From: Spirochaetales bacterium
GTDB lineage: Bacteria > Spirochaetota > Spirochaetia > Sphaerochaetales > Sphaerochaetaceae
Assembly: GCA_028722305.1 (NCBI GenBank)
Contig: JAQYHB010000045.1
Coordinates: 62,001-126,000, forward strand
Length of the DNA: 64,000 nucleotides
Direction: 5' to 3'
Below are positions 44,414 through 51,875 of the stretch, one piece after another. Under the pieces are notes generated by a model. That model was given only the letters and a program-made list of their open reading frames with translations. It had not been told where the DNA came from and made no database searches. The translations under genes and the position numbers were made by a program. Within the stretch, counting starts at the first letter, position 1. Every line of letters starts with the position of its first letter.

Positions 44414-44818
44414 TTAAACCAATTGATGCTCTTTCACAAACCCGTCGAAAAGCTCGGCGGCAAGCTCGACTGTCTGCAGACAGCGTACCCCGGGGACGAA
44501 GTATTTCGGTTTCAATGCCGAGCAGTCCACCGCTCCTTCCCGCTTGCGGAATGCAGCCACGTATTCCGCGCAGAGCTCCTTGAATCCCGCCGTCTCATGG
44601 GCTTTCGAACCGATGCAGAGTTTCCCCAAGGCGGCAATCGCCGCCGCGAGGGCGCCACATGTGAGGCCACAGCCCATGCCTCCCCCAAAGCCTCCGACAA
44701 GTTTCATTCCCGCTTCGTCAAGGGCAAGGTGGTATTCGTCGTTGATGGCGCGGATCATCGTCTCGGCACAGTTGTAGTTTTTCTCTAGGTAATAGGATCC
44801 AACTCGGTCCTTCAGCAT
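44414..44818 (-). CDS. C_GCAxxG_C_C family redox-type protein
   Basis: 134 residues. The family motif appears as NYNCAETMIRA, then GFGGGMGCGLTCGALAAAIAALG, C in SKAHETAGFKELC, and DCSALKPKYFVPGVRC. These conserved Cys residues suggest a metal or disulphide redox role; the biochemical function is not established. AAGGAG precedes the ATG. It sits after the metallo-hydrolase terminator and before the ushA-type gene, with 75-95 bases on each side. Confidence 0.88.
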   Translation of the reverse strand: MLKDRVGSYYLEKNYNCAETMIRAINDEYHLALDEAGMKLVGGFGGGMGCGLTCGALAAAIAALGKLCIGSKAHETAGFKELCAEYVAAFRKREGAVDCSALKPKYFVPGVRCLQTVELAAELFDGFVKEHQLV

Positions 44819-44862
44819 AACGTTCTCCTTGCCGCAAGTATAACGGAAAGCCCGGATACAAG

Positions 44863-44897
44863 GAAAAGGCCCCTCCGGACGAAGCCGAAGAGGGCCT
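44863..44897 (-). terminator. Rho-independent terminator of the metallo-hydrolase gene
   Basis: Minus strand GGCCCTCTTCGG pairs with CCGGAGGGGCC (imperfect, loop CTTCGT), then TTTTCCTTG; 17 bases past the stop. Confidence 0.85.
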
Positions 44898-44914
44898 GTG
44901 AAAAGAGGATTCGG

Positions 44915-45799
44915 TCAGTTTTGTGCCGGGTCCGCCATCAGTTTCAGCAGTTCGTCCCGCTTGAAGTCCAGGTATTCGCCCCAGAGCTTGTCGTCCAGGA
45001 ATGGGTTGTGGGAGGGATCCTTCCGGAGCTGAGCCATCTTTCCCAGCGTGTCGTTGTTGATGCAGTGGTTGGCAAGGAAAAGCTCCACCCTCTCGTCCCG
45101 CACCTTTCTCAAGGAATCCAGATAGGTCTGGCGCATGGTATGCCTCACGTCGCCGATATCATCCAGATAGGCTTTCTGCAGGGTATTGAATCCGAAACCA
45201 CCGTAGTAGCCGGCACGCTTGACGCCTTCGTTCCCCTTCACGTCGAAGAAGGTGGCGATGACGCCGGCAGTGTGGCCGGGACAAAGGCGGAAAAAGAAAT
45301 CCATTCCCCCGAAAACGATGTGTTCCTTGTCCTCGATCGCGTGGTCGACCGCAAAGAGCTCGTCTGCAAGGTTGCCGGTATCCTGAATCGCCGAGATTTC
45401 CGGACGGCGCTGGAAATCCTCGGCATCCGGCTTTCCCAGATACAGCTTGGTCCCAAACATCCGCCTGAAGAAGAGGGCTCCGCCAATATGGTCCAGGTGC
45501 CCATGGGAAAGGATGATCCATCGCACGTTGGCGGGATTGAAACCCGCCTCCCAAATGGCGTTGACCAGCATTGCCGTGGCGCCGCAGTTGCCGGCATCAA
45601 TCAGCAACAATCCGTTTCCCGTATCAATCAAATGCACACAGACCCAGCTGTCACCCACGTACCAGACGTTCCCGTATATGTGGAACGGATGGACGTAGCG
45701 CCGCTCCTGATTATAAAAATATGTTGGCACCATCGGATTGGAAAGCCAGCGTTTCCGCTCCTTTTCGTACCGGTCATAGGCGATTCTCAGTTCCGACAT
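44915..45799 (-). CDS. MBL-fold metallo-hydrolase
   Basis: 294 residues. LSHGHLDHIGGA is the metal motif; LLLIDAGNCGATAMLVNA and LCPGHTAGVIATFFDV add the other conserved strands and His. Metallo-beta-lactamase-like hydrolase, possibly of the lactone or glyoxalase II type; the substrate is unknown. AGGAGAGGAGG precedes the ATG at 45799, and the frame overlaps the end of the truncated hydrolase gene by 13 bases, so the two were once coupled. Confidence 0.85.
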   Translation of the reverse strand: MSELRIAYDRYEKERKRWLSNPMVPTYFYNQERRYVHPFHIYGNVWYVGDSWVCVHLIDTGNGLLLIDAGNCGATAMLVNAIWEAGFNPANVRWIILSHGHLDHIGGALFFRRMFGTKLYLGKPDAEDFQRRPEISAIQDTGNLADELFAVDHAIEDKEHIVFGGMDFFFRLCPGHTAGVIATFFDVKGNEGVKRAGYYGGFGFNTLQKAYLDDIGDVRHTMRQTYLDSLRKVRDERVELFLANHCINNDTLGKMAQLRKDPSHNPFLDDKLWGEYLDFKRDELLKLMADPAQN

Positions 45800-45983
45800 G
45801 TTTCCTCCTCTCCTTGTCGCAGGTATGTGTTGAAAAATGCCAGGACTGCCCTTCTTGTCCCGTCCTGGACGAACTCCCTCGTGCCATGTCCCGCGCCACG
45901 GACGATATACAGCTCGCTGGGAATTCCCTGCTTCTGGAGCACCTCGTAGAAGAGCTCGCTTTGGGAAAGAGGAACCAGCGGGG
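45787..45983 (-). pseudogene. C-terminal fragment of an alpha/beta hydrolase
   Basis: About 65 residues match the end of an acyl-peptidase/esterase-type alpha/beta hydrolase: LVPLSQSELFYEVLQKQGIP, then IVRGAGHGTREFVQDGTRRA with the catalytic His in GAGHG. The nucleophile Ser and Asp parts are missing. Immediately upstream (higher coordinates) the sequence changes to the antisense of a LysR-type gene, so the 5' part was removed by deletion. Confidence 0.75.
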
Positions 45984-46650
45984 CGAGATCCATATCGCAT
46001 ATACTCCGGAACGAGGTGCGGAACAGTTCGCCAAAACCTACCCGGTCTTTCATGCGAAATATCCCGACGTCACCTTTGTCATCCACGAGGAACGGGTCAA
46101 GGAGATGGAGAAGCACCTGGCCGACGGCACGGTCGATATCGCCCACATCTCCATCCGGCAACCCCAACCGGCCTTCGATTACGAGTGGATCGACAGCGAA
46201 CAGATGGTGCTTGCCGTTCCACGAGGCAACCCGTTGGCAAGGAAAGCCGACGAGGCGAAAGGACCGGGGCTGCCACTGCTCGACCCCGCTTGGCTCGCGG
46301 GAGAGAAAATCGTCTTGAATTCCCAAGAGACGCTGATGCGGGACATGGTGGACGATCTCTACCGGCAGGCAGGGCTCAAGCCGGACGTGCTCTTCGAGAC
46401 ATCATCCAGCAAGACCATCATCAGCGTGGTGGAAAACGGTATCGCCGTCGGCTTCGTACCCCAGTCCTATGTGGTTCCCTCACGGAAGATGGTGTTCTTT
46501 ACCGCCGGCCACCGTTACGAATGGATGCTGACGGTCGCCCACCGAAGGGACTACTATCTCTCCAACGCCGAGCGGGAGTTTATCCGGACCTTCAAGGAAA
46601 TCTACCAGGCCTCCCGCCAGGACCGTCAGTCGGCGACGAGGGTAAGGTAG
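45980..46650 (+). pseudogene. LysR-type regulator lacking its DNA-binding domain
   Basis: About 220 residues starting at RGEIHIAYTPERGAEQFAKT match the LysR substrate-binding domain (VFHAKYPDVTFVIHEERVKE; AVPRGNPLAR; ETSSSKTIISVVENGIAVGFVPQS). The N-terminal winged-helix part and linker are absent; an open frame continues to 45571 but it is antisense to the neighbouring genes and not LysR-like. The end overlaps the convergent secreted-protein gene by 25 bases. The remnant could not bind DNA as a normal LysR protein. Confidence 0.78.
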
Positions 46651-47888
46651 ATCGAGGAACTGTACCAGCCTGCGGTCAGGCTGCTGGCGTCGTCAATGTC
46701 CTCGAAGCTGAAGTCAAGGTCACCCTCCAGCCGGTACAGGGCGAAGTATCCGTTGTTGGATTTTTCCGTCACCGAGCAGGGGACGACAATGTAGTCGGCA
46801 TTGTCGCCCTTGAACACATGGGTCACCTGCGTCGAGGCATAGTCGGCATAGCTGGTGAAGGTGGTCGACGATGCTGCGGCATTCCCCTTGTAGGTTATGA
46901 TGAAGGGAATCGAATTATAGGCGTTCTCGTAGGTCGTCCCCACCTTCCTGAGCTTGAAGACGCTTTCCGCGTTGGTGACCGTGTTGGGCTGGGCCGAGAT
47001 ATAGAGCTTGTAGGGGGTCAGGCTCGTGGCTGCCGGCTTGCTCCGGTAGACCATGTAGTTGGTCGCCTGGATATCGGCGATCTTCACGACGTTGCTCGCC
47101 GTACTTGCGGTGAGGGAAGCGATATCGAGCTGCTTTGCCGCGTCGGTGGCGTTCACAAAGAAGCTGAAATTGGAGCTCTTGTCGGGAGTCTTGCCCCCGA
47201 CGTATCCCCACAGGGTCATGTCGAAGCTCTGTGTCTGGGGGGAGACGGAGGGATCCGTCGTGGTCATGGTGATGTGCAGGTCGCTCCGGTAATCATTGTA
47301 CTCGGCCAGGTCCTCGTCCGTCCCTTCAAGGATGATGATGAAGTCCGCCCAGCGGTCATTCGCCTTGTCAGAGGCACTTCCGTCGCTCGGCTGCAGGACG
47401 AACGAATAGGACTGGCCAGGGTTGGTGGTCACGTAGAACGACGAGGAGGAATTGCCGTACTTGGTGGCATCGCTGGTCATGGTGGTGTCGTTCTTGTTTC
47501 CTCCGCCCCCGCTGATGTTGCGGCGGCCGTTGACGGCGATCTTGTACTTCTTGAACTTGCCGTGGTCGGTCTGGGAGGTGAACTGGAAGTCGCCCGAAAA
47601 GGTGACCGTCGTGGTTCCTGAGACTCCGAGGGCACCGAAGACACCAATCATCGTGTCGTCATAATACCCCATCGAGTCATTGTATGAGGTCCTTCCGTTG
47701 TTCGGGGTCATGGAGCCGACCCATTGCAAGTTGGTGGAGAAGTCGTGGTACTTGTACTCGGGGTCGGTCAGGTCGATACTGCTTGCCGTCTGGGACATGA
47801 ACTCGACCCAGAACTCGTGTTCCGCGAAAAGGGGCGCGAGCAGGAGCCCGGAGAACAGCAACAACAGGGTGGAACATTTGCGGATCAT
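46626..47888 (-). CDS. Secreted beta-rich protein of unknown function, operon member 4
   Basis: 420 residues, largest of four overlapping genes. The signal peptide (MIRKCSTLLLLFSGLLLAPLFA) is followed by a Ser/Thr/Asn-rich sequence with many predicted short beta strands; two similar-sized halves may exist, the second around TPDKSSNFSFFVNATDAA. The tail, SSLTAGWYSSSIYLTLVAD, has the same G-x-Y-x3-I-x-L-T pattern as the other three products. GGAGG at six bases supports 47888; an ATG at 47903 overlaps the previous stop. No family recognised; a surface or periplasmic fibre or adhesin subunit is possible. Confidence 0.75.
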   Translation of the reverse strand: MIRKCSTLLLLFSGLLLAPLFAEHEFWVEFMSQTASSIDLTDPEYKYHDFSTNLQWVGSMTPNNGRTSYNDSMGYYDDTMIGVFGALGVSGTTTVTFSGDFQFTSQTDHGKFKKYKIAVNGRRNISGGGGNKNDTTMTSDATKYGNSSSSFYVTTNPGQSYSFVLQPSDGSASDKANDRWADFIIILEGTDEDLAEYNDYRSDLHITMTTTDPSVSPQTQSFDMTLWGYVGGKTPDKSSNFSFFVNATDAAKQLDIASLTASTASNVVKIADIQATNYMVYRSKPAATSLTPYKLYISAQPNTVTNAESVFKLRKVGTTYENAYNSIPFIITYKGNAAASSTTFTSYADYASTQVTHVFKGDNADYIVVPCSVTEKSNNGYFALYRLEGDLDFSFEDIDDASSLTAGWYSSSIYLTLVAD

Positions 47889-47899
47889 GCGATTCCTCC

Positions 47900-48463
47900 T
47901 CATTCGCCGTTGGTCAGGGTGAACAGGATCGAACCGGTATAATAGCCCGATCCGTACGACGACGCGTCTTTCTGGTACAGGCGGAAATAAATCGGGTTGT
48001 CCGTGTAGGTCATGATCCGATCTGTGCTGCCCAGCGTGTAGACGCCCCCGCTACCGAGATTCCAATCAGCGTCGGAGCCGGTATTGTTGATATAGGCGAT
48101 CTTGGTCGCAGAAGGCGACTCGGCATTTGTCGGATATTGGATGCCGATCTGGTAGGAGATGGCGGACTGGGAGTCCGAACTCTTCACCATCGGCTTGGTG
48201 GTCACCTTGACGTTGACCAGGGCGTTGGTCATCAGCGTCCAGGTACCAATCTGCAGGCCGGCAATTTGGTCCTTCGGCGCAACGTTGCTGTCCGTCAGGT
48301 CGAAGGAGGACGCTGCCTCGGTCCGGCCGATGATCAGTGTCGTCTTCGGGTCAAGAAAGCCATACAGGTCGACACTCTCGTTTCCGTAGACATTGACGGC
48401 ACCCAGGCTCCTGGAGGCCAGGAGCACCATCATCAATACACTTGTGCAAGAAAGGTACTTCAT
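47900..48463 (-). CDS. Secreted beta-rich protein of unknown function, operon member 3
   Basis: 187 residues with signal peptide MKYLSCTSVLMMVLLASRSLGA. The mature part is Asp/Ser/Thr-rich; GTWTLMTNALVNVKVTTKP and NPIYFRLYQKDA look like beta strands. The end, SGYYTGSILFTLTNGE, carries the shared C-terminal pattern; IYFRL resembles IPIYFNRE in member 1. Both ends overlap neighbours in ATGA form. No domain recognised. Confidence 0.72.
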   Translation of the reverse strand: MKYLSCTSVLMMVLLASRSLGAVNVYGNESVDLYGFLDPKTTLIIGRTEAASSFDLTDSNVAPKDQIAGLQIGTWTLMTNALVNVKVTTKPMVKSSDSQSAISYQIGIQYPTNAESPSATKIAYINNTGSDADWNLGSGGVYTLGSTDRIMTYTDNPIYFRLYQKDASSYGSGYYTGSILFTLTNGE

Positions 48464-49173
48464 TTGGTCGCCACACTTAGGATGATCGTTCCGTGGTAGT
48501 TCTGAGCCGGCAGGCCGGTGGTCTGCATGTCGATATCGACCGAGCCTCCCCACTTCCATGTGCAGGAGTCACCGCCTCCTTTCAGCGTGTTGACGGTATA
48601 GTCGAGAGCCCAGACCTTGGTATCCTCCAACGAGGAGAAATCCAGGCTGCCGGATTTGGTCTCTGTGACTGTCTCGCTGACAATCTTTTTCTTGCCAGAC
48701 AAGAAGACGGTGGTGTTGCCATGCACCGAGCGGGAGAGCGTCGCCCCTTTCCGGGTATAGACGGTATCCTCCCGGGTAAACGCAACGGAACCAGGCACGT
48801 AGGTTTCGGCGTCCTCTCCCACCAGCGGGGAGATGGAAAGACTGAAATGCAGATGCAGGGAGGAGTTTTCGGAATTGCCGAGGGTACCTGTAGCTGACCA
48901 GGTCAGCAACGTACCCTTCACCTCGTCCGTGGTACCCAGGTTGGCGATGGAGTAGGAACTCCCGTTGCTTGCCGCCACGCTTCCCTGCCAATAGGCGCCG
49001 AAACTGTCAAGCGCGCTGATCTTCTCGGTGATGTAGCCGGTGAAAGAGAGCGTGTCCGATCCTCGCTTGTTCCTTCCTTCAAGCTCGTAGCTTTGGGTGG
49101 AGACAATGGGGTCGGCACACAAGGGGAATGCGACGGCAATCAGTGCGAGAACGACAGGAAGAAGACGTTTCAT
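48460..49173 (-). CDS. Secreted beta-rich protein of unknown function, operon member 2
   Basis: 237 residues. Signal peptide MKRLLPVVLALIAVAFPLCA precedes a mature protein without Cys clusters until the single CTWKWGG near the end. The C-terminus (AQNYHGTIILSVATK) fits the shared pattern G/N-x-Y-x2-x-I-x-L. ATGA overlaps join it to members 1 and 3. No domain recognised. Confidence 0.72.
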   Translation of the reverse strand: MKRLLPVVLALIAVAFPLCADPIVSTQSYELEGRNKRGSDTLSFTGYITEKISALDSFGAYWQGSVAASNGSSYSIANLGTTDEVKGTLLTWSATGTLGNSENSSLHLHFSLSISPLVGEDAETYVPGSVAFTREDTVYTRKGATLSRSVHGNTTVFLSGKKKIVSETVTETKSGSLDFSSLEDTKVWALDYTVNTLKGGGDSCTWKWGGSVDIDMQTTGLPAQNYHGTIILSVATK

Positions 49174-49709
49174 GTGGCACTCTCCGTAATCTGGACCGTC
49201 GAGACGTAGCTGCCTGCGCGGGCTGCCGAGCTATCTCCTACCCGCACATAGAAGGTACAGACTTGGCTCCCAGACTGCTCCCGGTTGAAATAAATGGGAA
49301 TCGCGTCGCTCTCCTGCCCCATAGGCAACATCGTCGTTGCGTCACCGCGGGAAGTCTTGTAGCCGATGATCAGGGTGTAGTCGATCGAATCGACCACAGT
49401 CCCGTTCTCGCTATCGTACTGTTCGAGCGGGGTATAGGAGAAACGGAAGTCATGCGTCTTGGTCTCGTTCATGAAGGCGACCATATGGGCGACTTCCTGG
49501 GTAGAATTCTTCAGCTCGATTGCCGCTTCGGTGAGCACGGAGGCACCGGAGACATCCATGATTCTCCACTCGGACAGTCCTTCCTGCTGGTAGTTCCAGC
49601 CAAGCGAGATGGCGGTGTTGTCCAATGCCCCTAGTGCCGGCAAAGGCAAGGCAAGCATGATGAGCAATCCCAGACATCGAGCAGAAAACAGGCGCAAACG
49701 TATGCTCAT
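49170..49709 (-). CDS. Secreted beta-rich protein of unknown function, operon member 1
   Basis: 179 residues. A signal peptide (MSIRLRLFSARCLGLLIMLA, cleavage near PALG-A) leads to a beta-rich domain with IPIYFNREQSGSQVCTFYVR and the end AGSYVSTVQITESAT, resembling the final strand of spore-coat-U/pilin-like domains. GGAG with five-base spacing supports the ATG at 49709. First gene of the operon. Confidence 0.75.
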   Translation of the reverse strand: MSIRLRLFSARCLGLLIMLALPLPALGALDNTAISLGWNYQQEGLSEWRIMDVSGASVLTEAAIELKNSTQEVAHMVAFMNETKTHDFRFSYTPLEQYDSENGTVVDSIDYTLIIGYKTSRGDATTMLPMGQESDAIPIYFNREQSGSQVCTFYVRVGDSSAARAGSYVSTVQITESAT

Positions 49710-49957
49710 TCCAACTCCAAACGGGCACTTGCATTTCGTGTCCCAGCTCCAATATAGGGAAAAAGCACACACATTACAAGACATATGTCATAACATTTTA
49801 AAAAATCATGCTTTTTCCGAATAGAGAACACATATCCACCGACAAAGAATACCATGCTAATAACGCAATAAGCGGAATTATATTTCAAAAAAACACGTTT
49901 TCTTCACCGACAAACTTATCTCATATGTTCCAATTTATTCTATCAATAGATATATAT

Positions 49958-49987
49958 TTGGAATTATTCCGAATAATAAAATATACT
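49958..49987 (+). promoter_or_regulatory. Candidate promoter and operator of the GH43 importer operon
   Basis: TTGGAA (49958-49963), 18-base spacer, TATACT (49982-49987). The spacer holds the palindrome ATTATTC-C-GAATAAT, placed where a repressor or AraC-type protein could act. The leader to the ATG at 50205 is about 210 bases; no riboswitch was recognised in it. The rest of 49710-49957 is A+T-rich and must contain the divergent promoter of the secreted operon, not identified. Confidence 0.5.
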
Positions 49988-50204
49988 AAAAGCGTTTATT
50001 TACTCACTATTGACATAAAAAACGCACACAACTCCACCGAGAAATCCCTAGTTGGTGGCGAAAAACGCCCGTTGTCACGAAGCCTCCCGCAAAGCAGAAA
50101 TTGTCATACACAGAAAAAACTGGTTACTTGCCGACATACAAGTCGCGTGATAGAGGAAGACCATTAGCCAAAAGCAATATGATTGGCGACAAAAGGAGTT
50201 GAAA

Positions 50205-51812
50205 ATGAAGAAGTATCGACATCTGGTTCCCCTTGCGCTTTGTGTGACAGCGAGCCTCTTCGCCCAAGGAGGGAAAGAGCAGCAAGTTGTGGCAAAGCCC
50301 CAACCGGCACAAACGGACAGTGGAAAACCTTTCGAGGGTGTGACTCTTTCCTGGTGGACGAAACTGAACGGAAATGTCTCCGTCAATTACACCAACCTTG
50401 GCGATACCCCATGGGCACAGTATGTGGAAGAACAGACAGGAATCCACATCAACTTCATCCATCCCACCCAAGGATCAGAAAAAGAAGAGTTCGCCATCAT
50501 GCTGGCTGATGGCGACTATCCCGACATCATCGAACATACCTGGACCACCTATCCCGGCGGACCTTCTCAAGCCATCAATGACGGCGTTATCCTCAACTTG
50601 GACAATCTCATGAAAAAGAATGCTCCCAACTTCTCCGGCCTTATGGCAGCCCACCCCGATGTGGATAAGATGGTCAAGGATTCCAATGGCGACTACTATT
50701 GCTTCCCGTTCCTGCGCGGTCTGGAAAACCCGAACCTGACGCTCTTCTCCGGTGGCTTGATCGTCCGCAAAGACGTGCTGGACAAGTTGGGGCTTCCCAT
50801 GCCCGAGACCATCGACGATTGGGATATGGTACTTAGAGCGTACAAGGCGAACGGCTTTGCCGTCCCCTTCTGTACTCGTTCGGAATGGATGCTGGACTGC
50901 TGGTCCGGAGGCTTCGACAACTGGGGATATTTCTATGTGGATGACGGTGTCGTCAAGAACGGCATCATCGAAGACTCGCGGAAGGCAATGCTGTCCAAAC
51001 TGCGAGAGTGGTACAAGGATGGCTTGATCGACAACGACTACCTTGTGGCGAACAAGAAGTCCAACCAGACCTATTTCACCACCGGAAAGTCCGCTGCGGT
51101 GAATGCCCCATTCGGGCAGGGTCTGGGAAATTACACGCAAATCATGCATGCCAAAGATCCCTCCATCACTCAGGAGGACATCCGTTGCACGGTGCCGGTC
51201 ACTTCAACGAGGGGCAAAAATGCAAAGTTCTCGAAGATGAACGCCATCTACGACGCATCCGGAGTCTCCGCAGCCATTTCCACCAATTGCAAGAACAGGG
51301 AAGCCGCCGCATATCTGCTTGACTGGATGTACAGCAAAGAAGGCAATCTGGCCTGCAATTTCGGTATTGAAGGCAAGACCTATACAATGGTAGACGGCAA
51401 TCCGGTCTATACCGACTTCGTGTTGCACAACCCGGACGGCAAGACTGCGAGCGAAATCCTGGCAGCCTATTCTCGGGCTTCCACCAGCGGCGTCTGCGTA
51501 CAGGATCCTCGATACATCGAGCAGTACTACGCCCAGGACAACCAGAAAGAAGCCTTGCGGCTCAGCATGAAGACCGACATGGGCAAGCACGCATTTCCTC
51601 CGTGCTCCGTCGATTCAAAGGATGCAGAGCGCTTCAGCGAAATCATGAGCAACGTGGAAACCCTGCAGGATGAGATGGAGGCTCAGTTCATCTCTGGCGC
51701 GGTCGACATCAATACGGAGTGGAACAGTTACCAGAAACAGTTGCGCGCGTTCGGCATCGACGAGGCTATTGGGATGATGCAGAAGGCATACGACAATTAC
51801 ATGGCCCATTGA
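50205..51812 (+). CDS. Extracellular solute-binding protein for an LplABC-type importer
   Basis: 535 residues. The signal sequence MKKYRHLVPLALCVTASLFA is followed by QGGKEQQ, with no lipobox Cys at the cleavage point, unlike the lipoprotein at 5128. VTLSWWTKLNGN, EFAIMLADGDYPDIIE and AAYLLDWMYSKEGNLACNFG are typical of LplA/YtcQ-type binding proteins. AAAAGGAG precedes the ATG at 50205. First gene of the operon; followed by a hairpin terminator, so it is probably the most highly expressed. Confidence 0.9.
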   Translation: MKKYRHLVPLALCVTASLFAQGGKEQQVVAKPQPAQTDSGKPFEGVTLSWWTKLNGNVSVNYTNLGDTPWAQYVEEQTGIHINFIHPTQGSEKEEFAIMLADGDYPDIIEHTWTTYPGGPSQAINDGVILNLDNLMKKNAPNFSGLMAAHPDVDKMVKDSNGDYYCFPFLRGLENPNLTLFSGGLIVRKDVLDKLGLPMPETIDDWDMVLRAYKANGFAVPFCTRSEWMLDCWSGGFDNWGYFYVDDGVVKNGIIEDSRKAMLSKLREWYKDGLIDNDYLVANKKSNQTYFTTGKSAAVNAPFGQGLGNYTQIMHAKDPSITQEDIRCTVPVTSTRGKNAKFSKMNAIYDASGVSAAISTNCKNREAAAYLLDWMYSKEGNLACNFGIEGKTYTMVDGNPVYTDFVLHNPDGKTASEILAAYSRASTSGVCVQDPRYIEQYYAQDNQKEALRLSMKTDMGKHAFPPCSVDSKDAERFSEIMSNVETLQDEMEAQFISGAVDINTEWNSYQKQLRAFGIDEAIGMMQKAYDNYMAH

Positions 51813-51823
51813 CATGAAGAGGA

Positions 51824-51860
51824 AGCGGGCCCTCACGAGGAGAGCCCGCTTTCCTTTTCT
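51824..51860 (+). terminator. Hairpin with T-rich tail between binding-protein and regulator genes
   Basis: AGCGGGC / GCCCGCT stem with a 13-base loop, then TTCCTTTTCT. Placed inside the operon 12 bases past the binding-protein stop, it probably terminates most transcripts and sets a high binding-protein to regulator ratio. Confidence 0.75.
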
Positions 51861-51875
51861 CTCGGAGGAACGAGA

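Noticed and set aside
45571-45979. Longer LysR frame giving a full-length-looking protein
   Set aside because: The upstream 135 codons are antisense to the metallo-hydrolase and hydrolase fragment and have no helix-turn-helix, so length is accidental.
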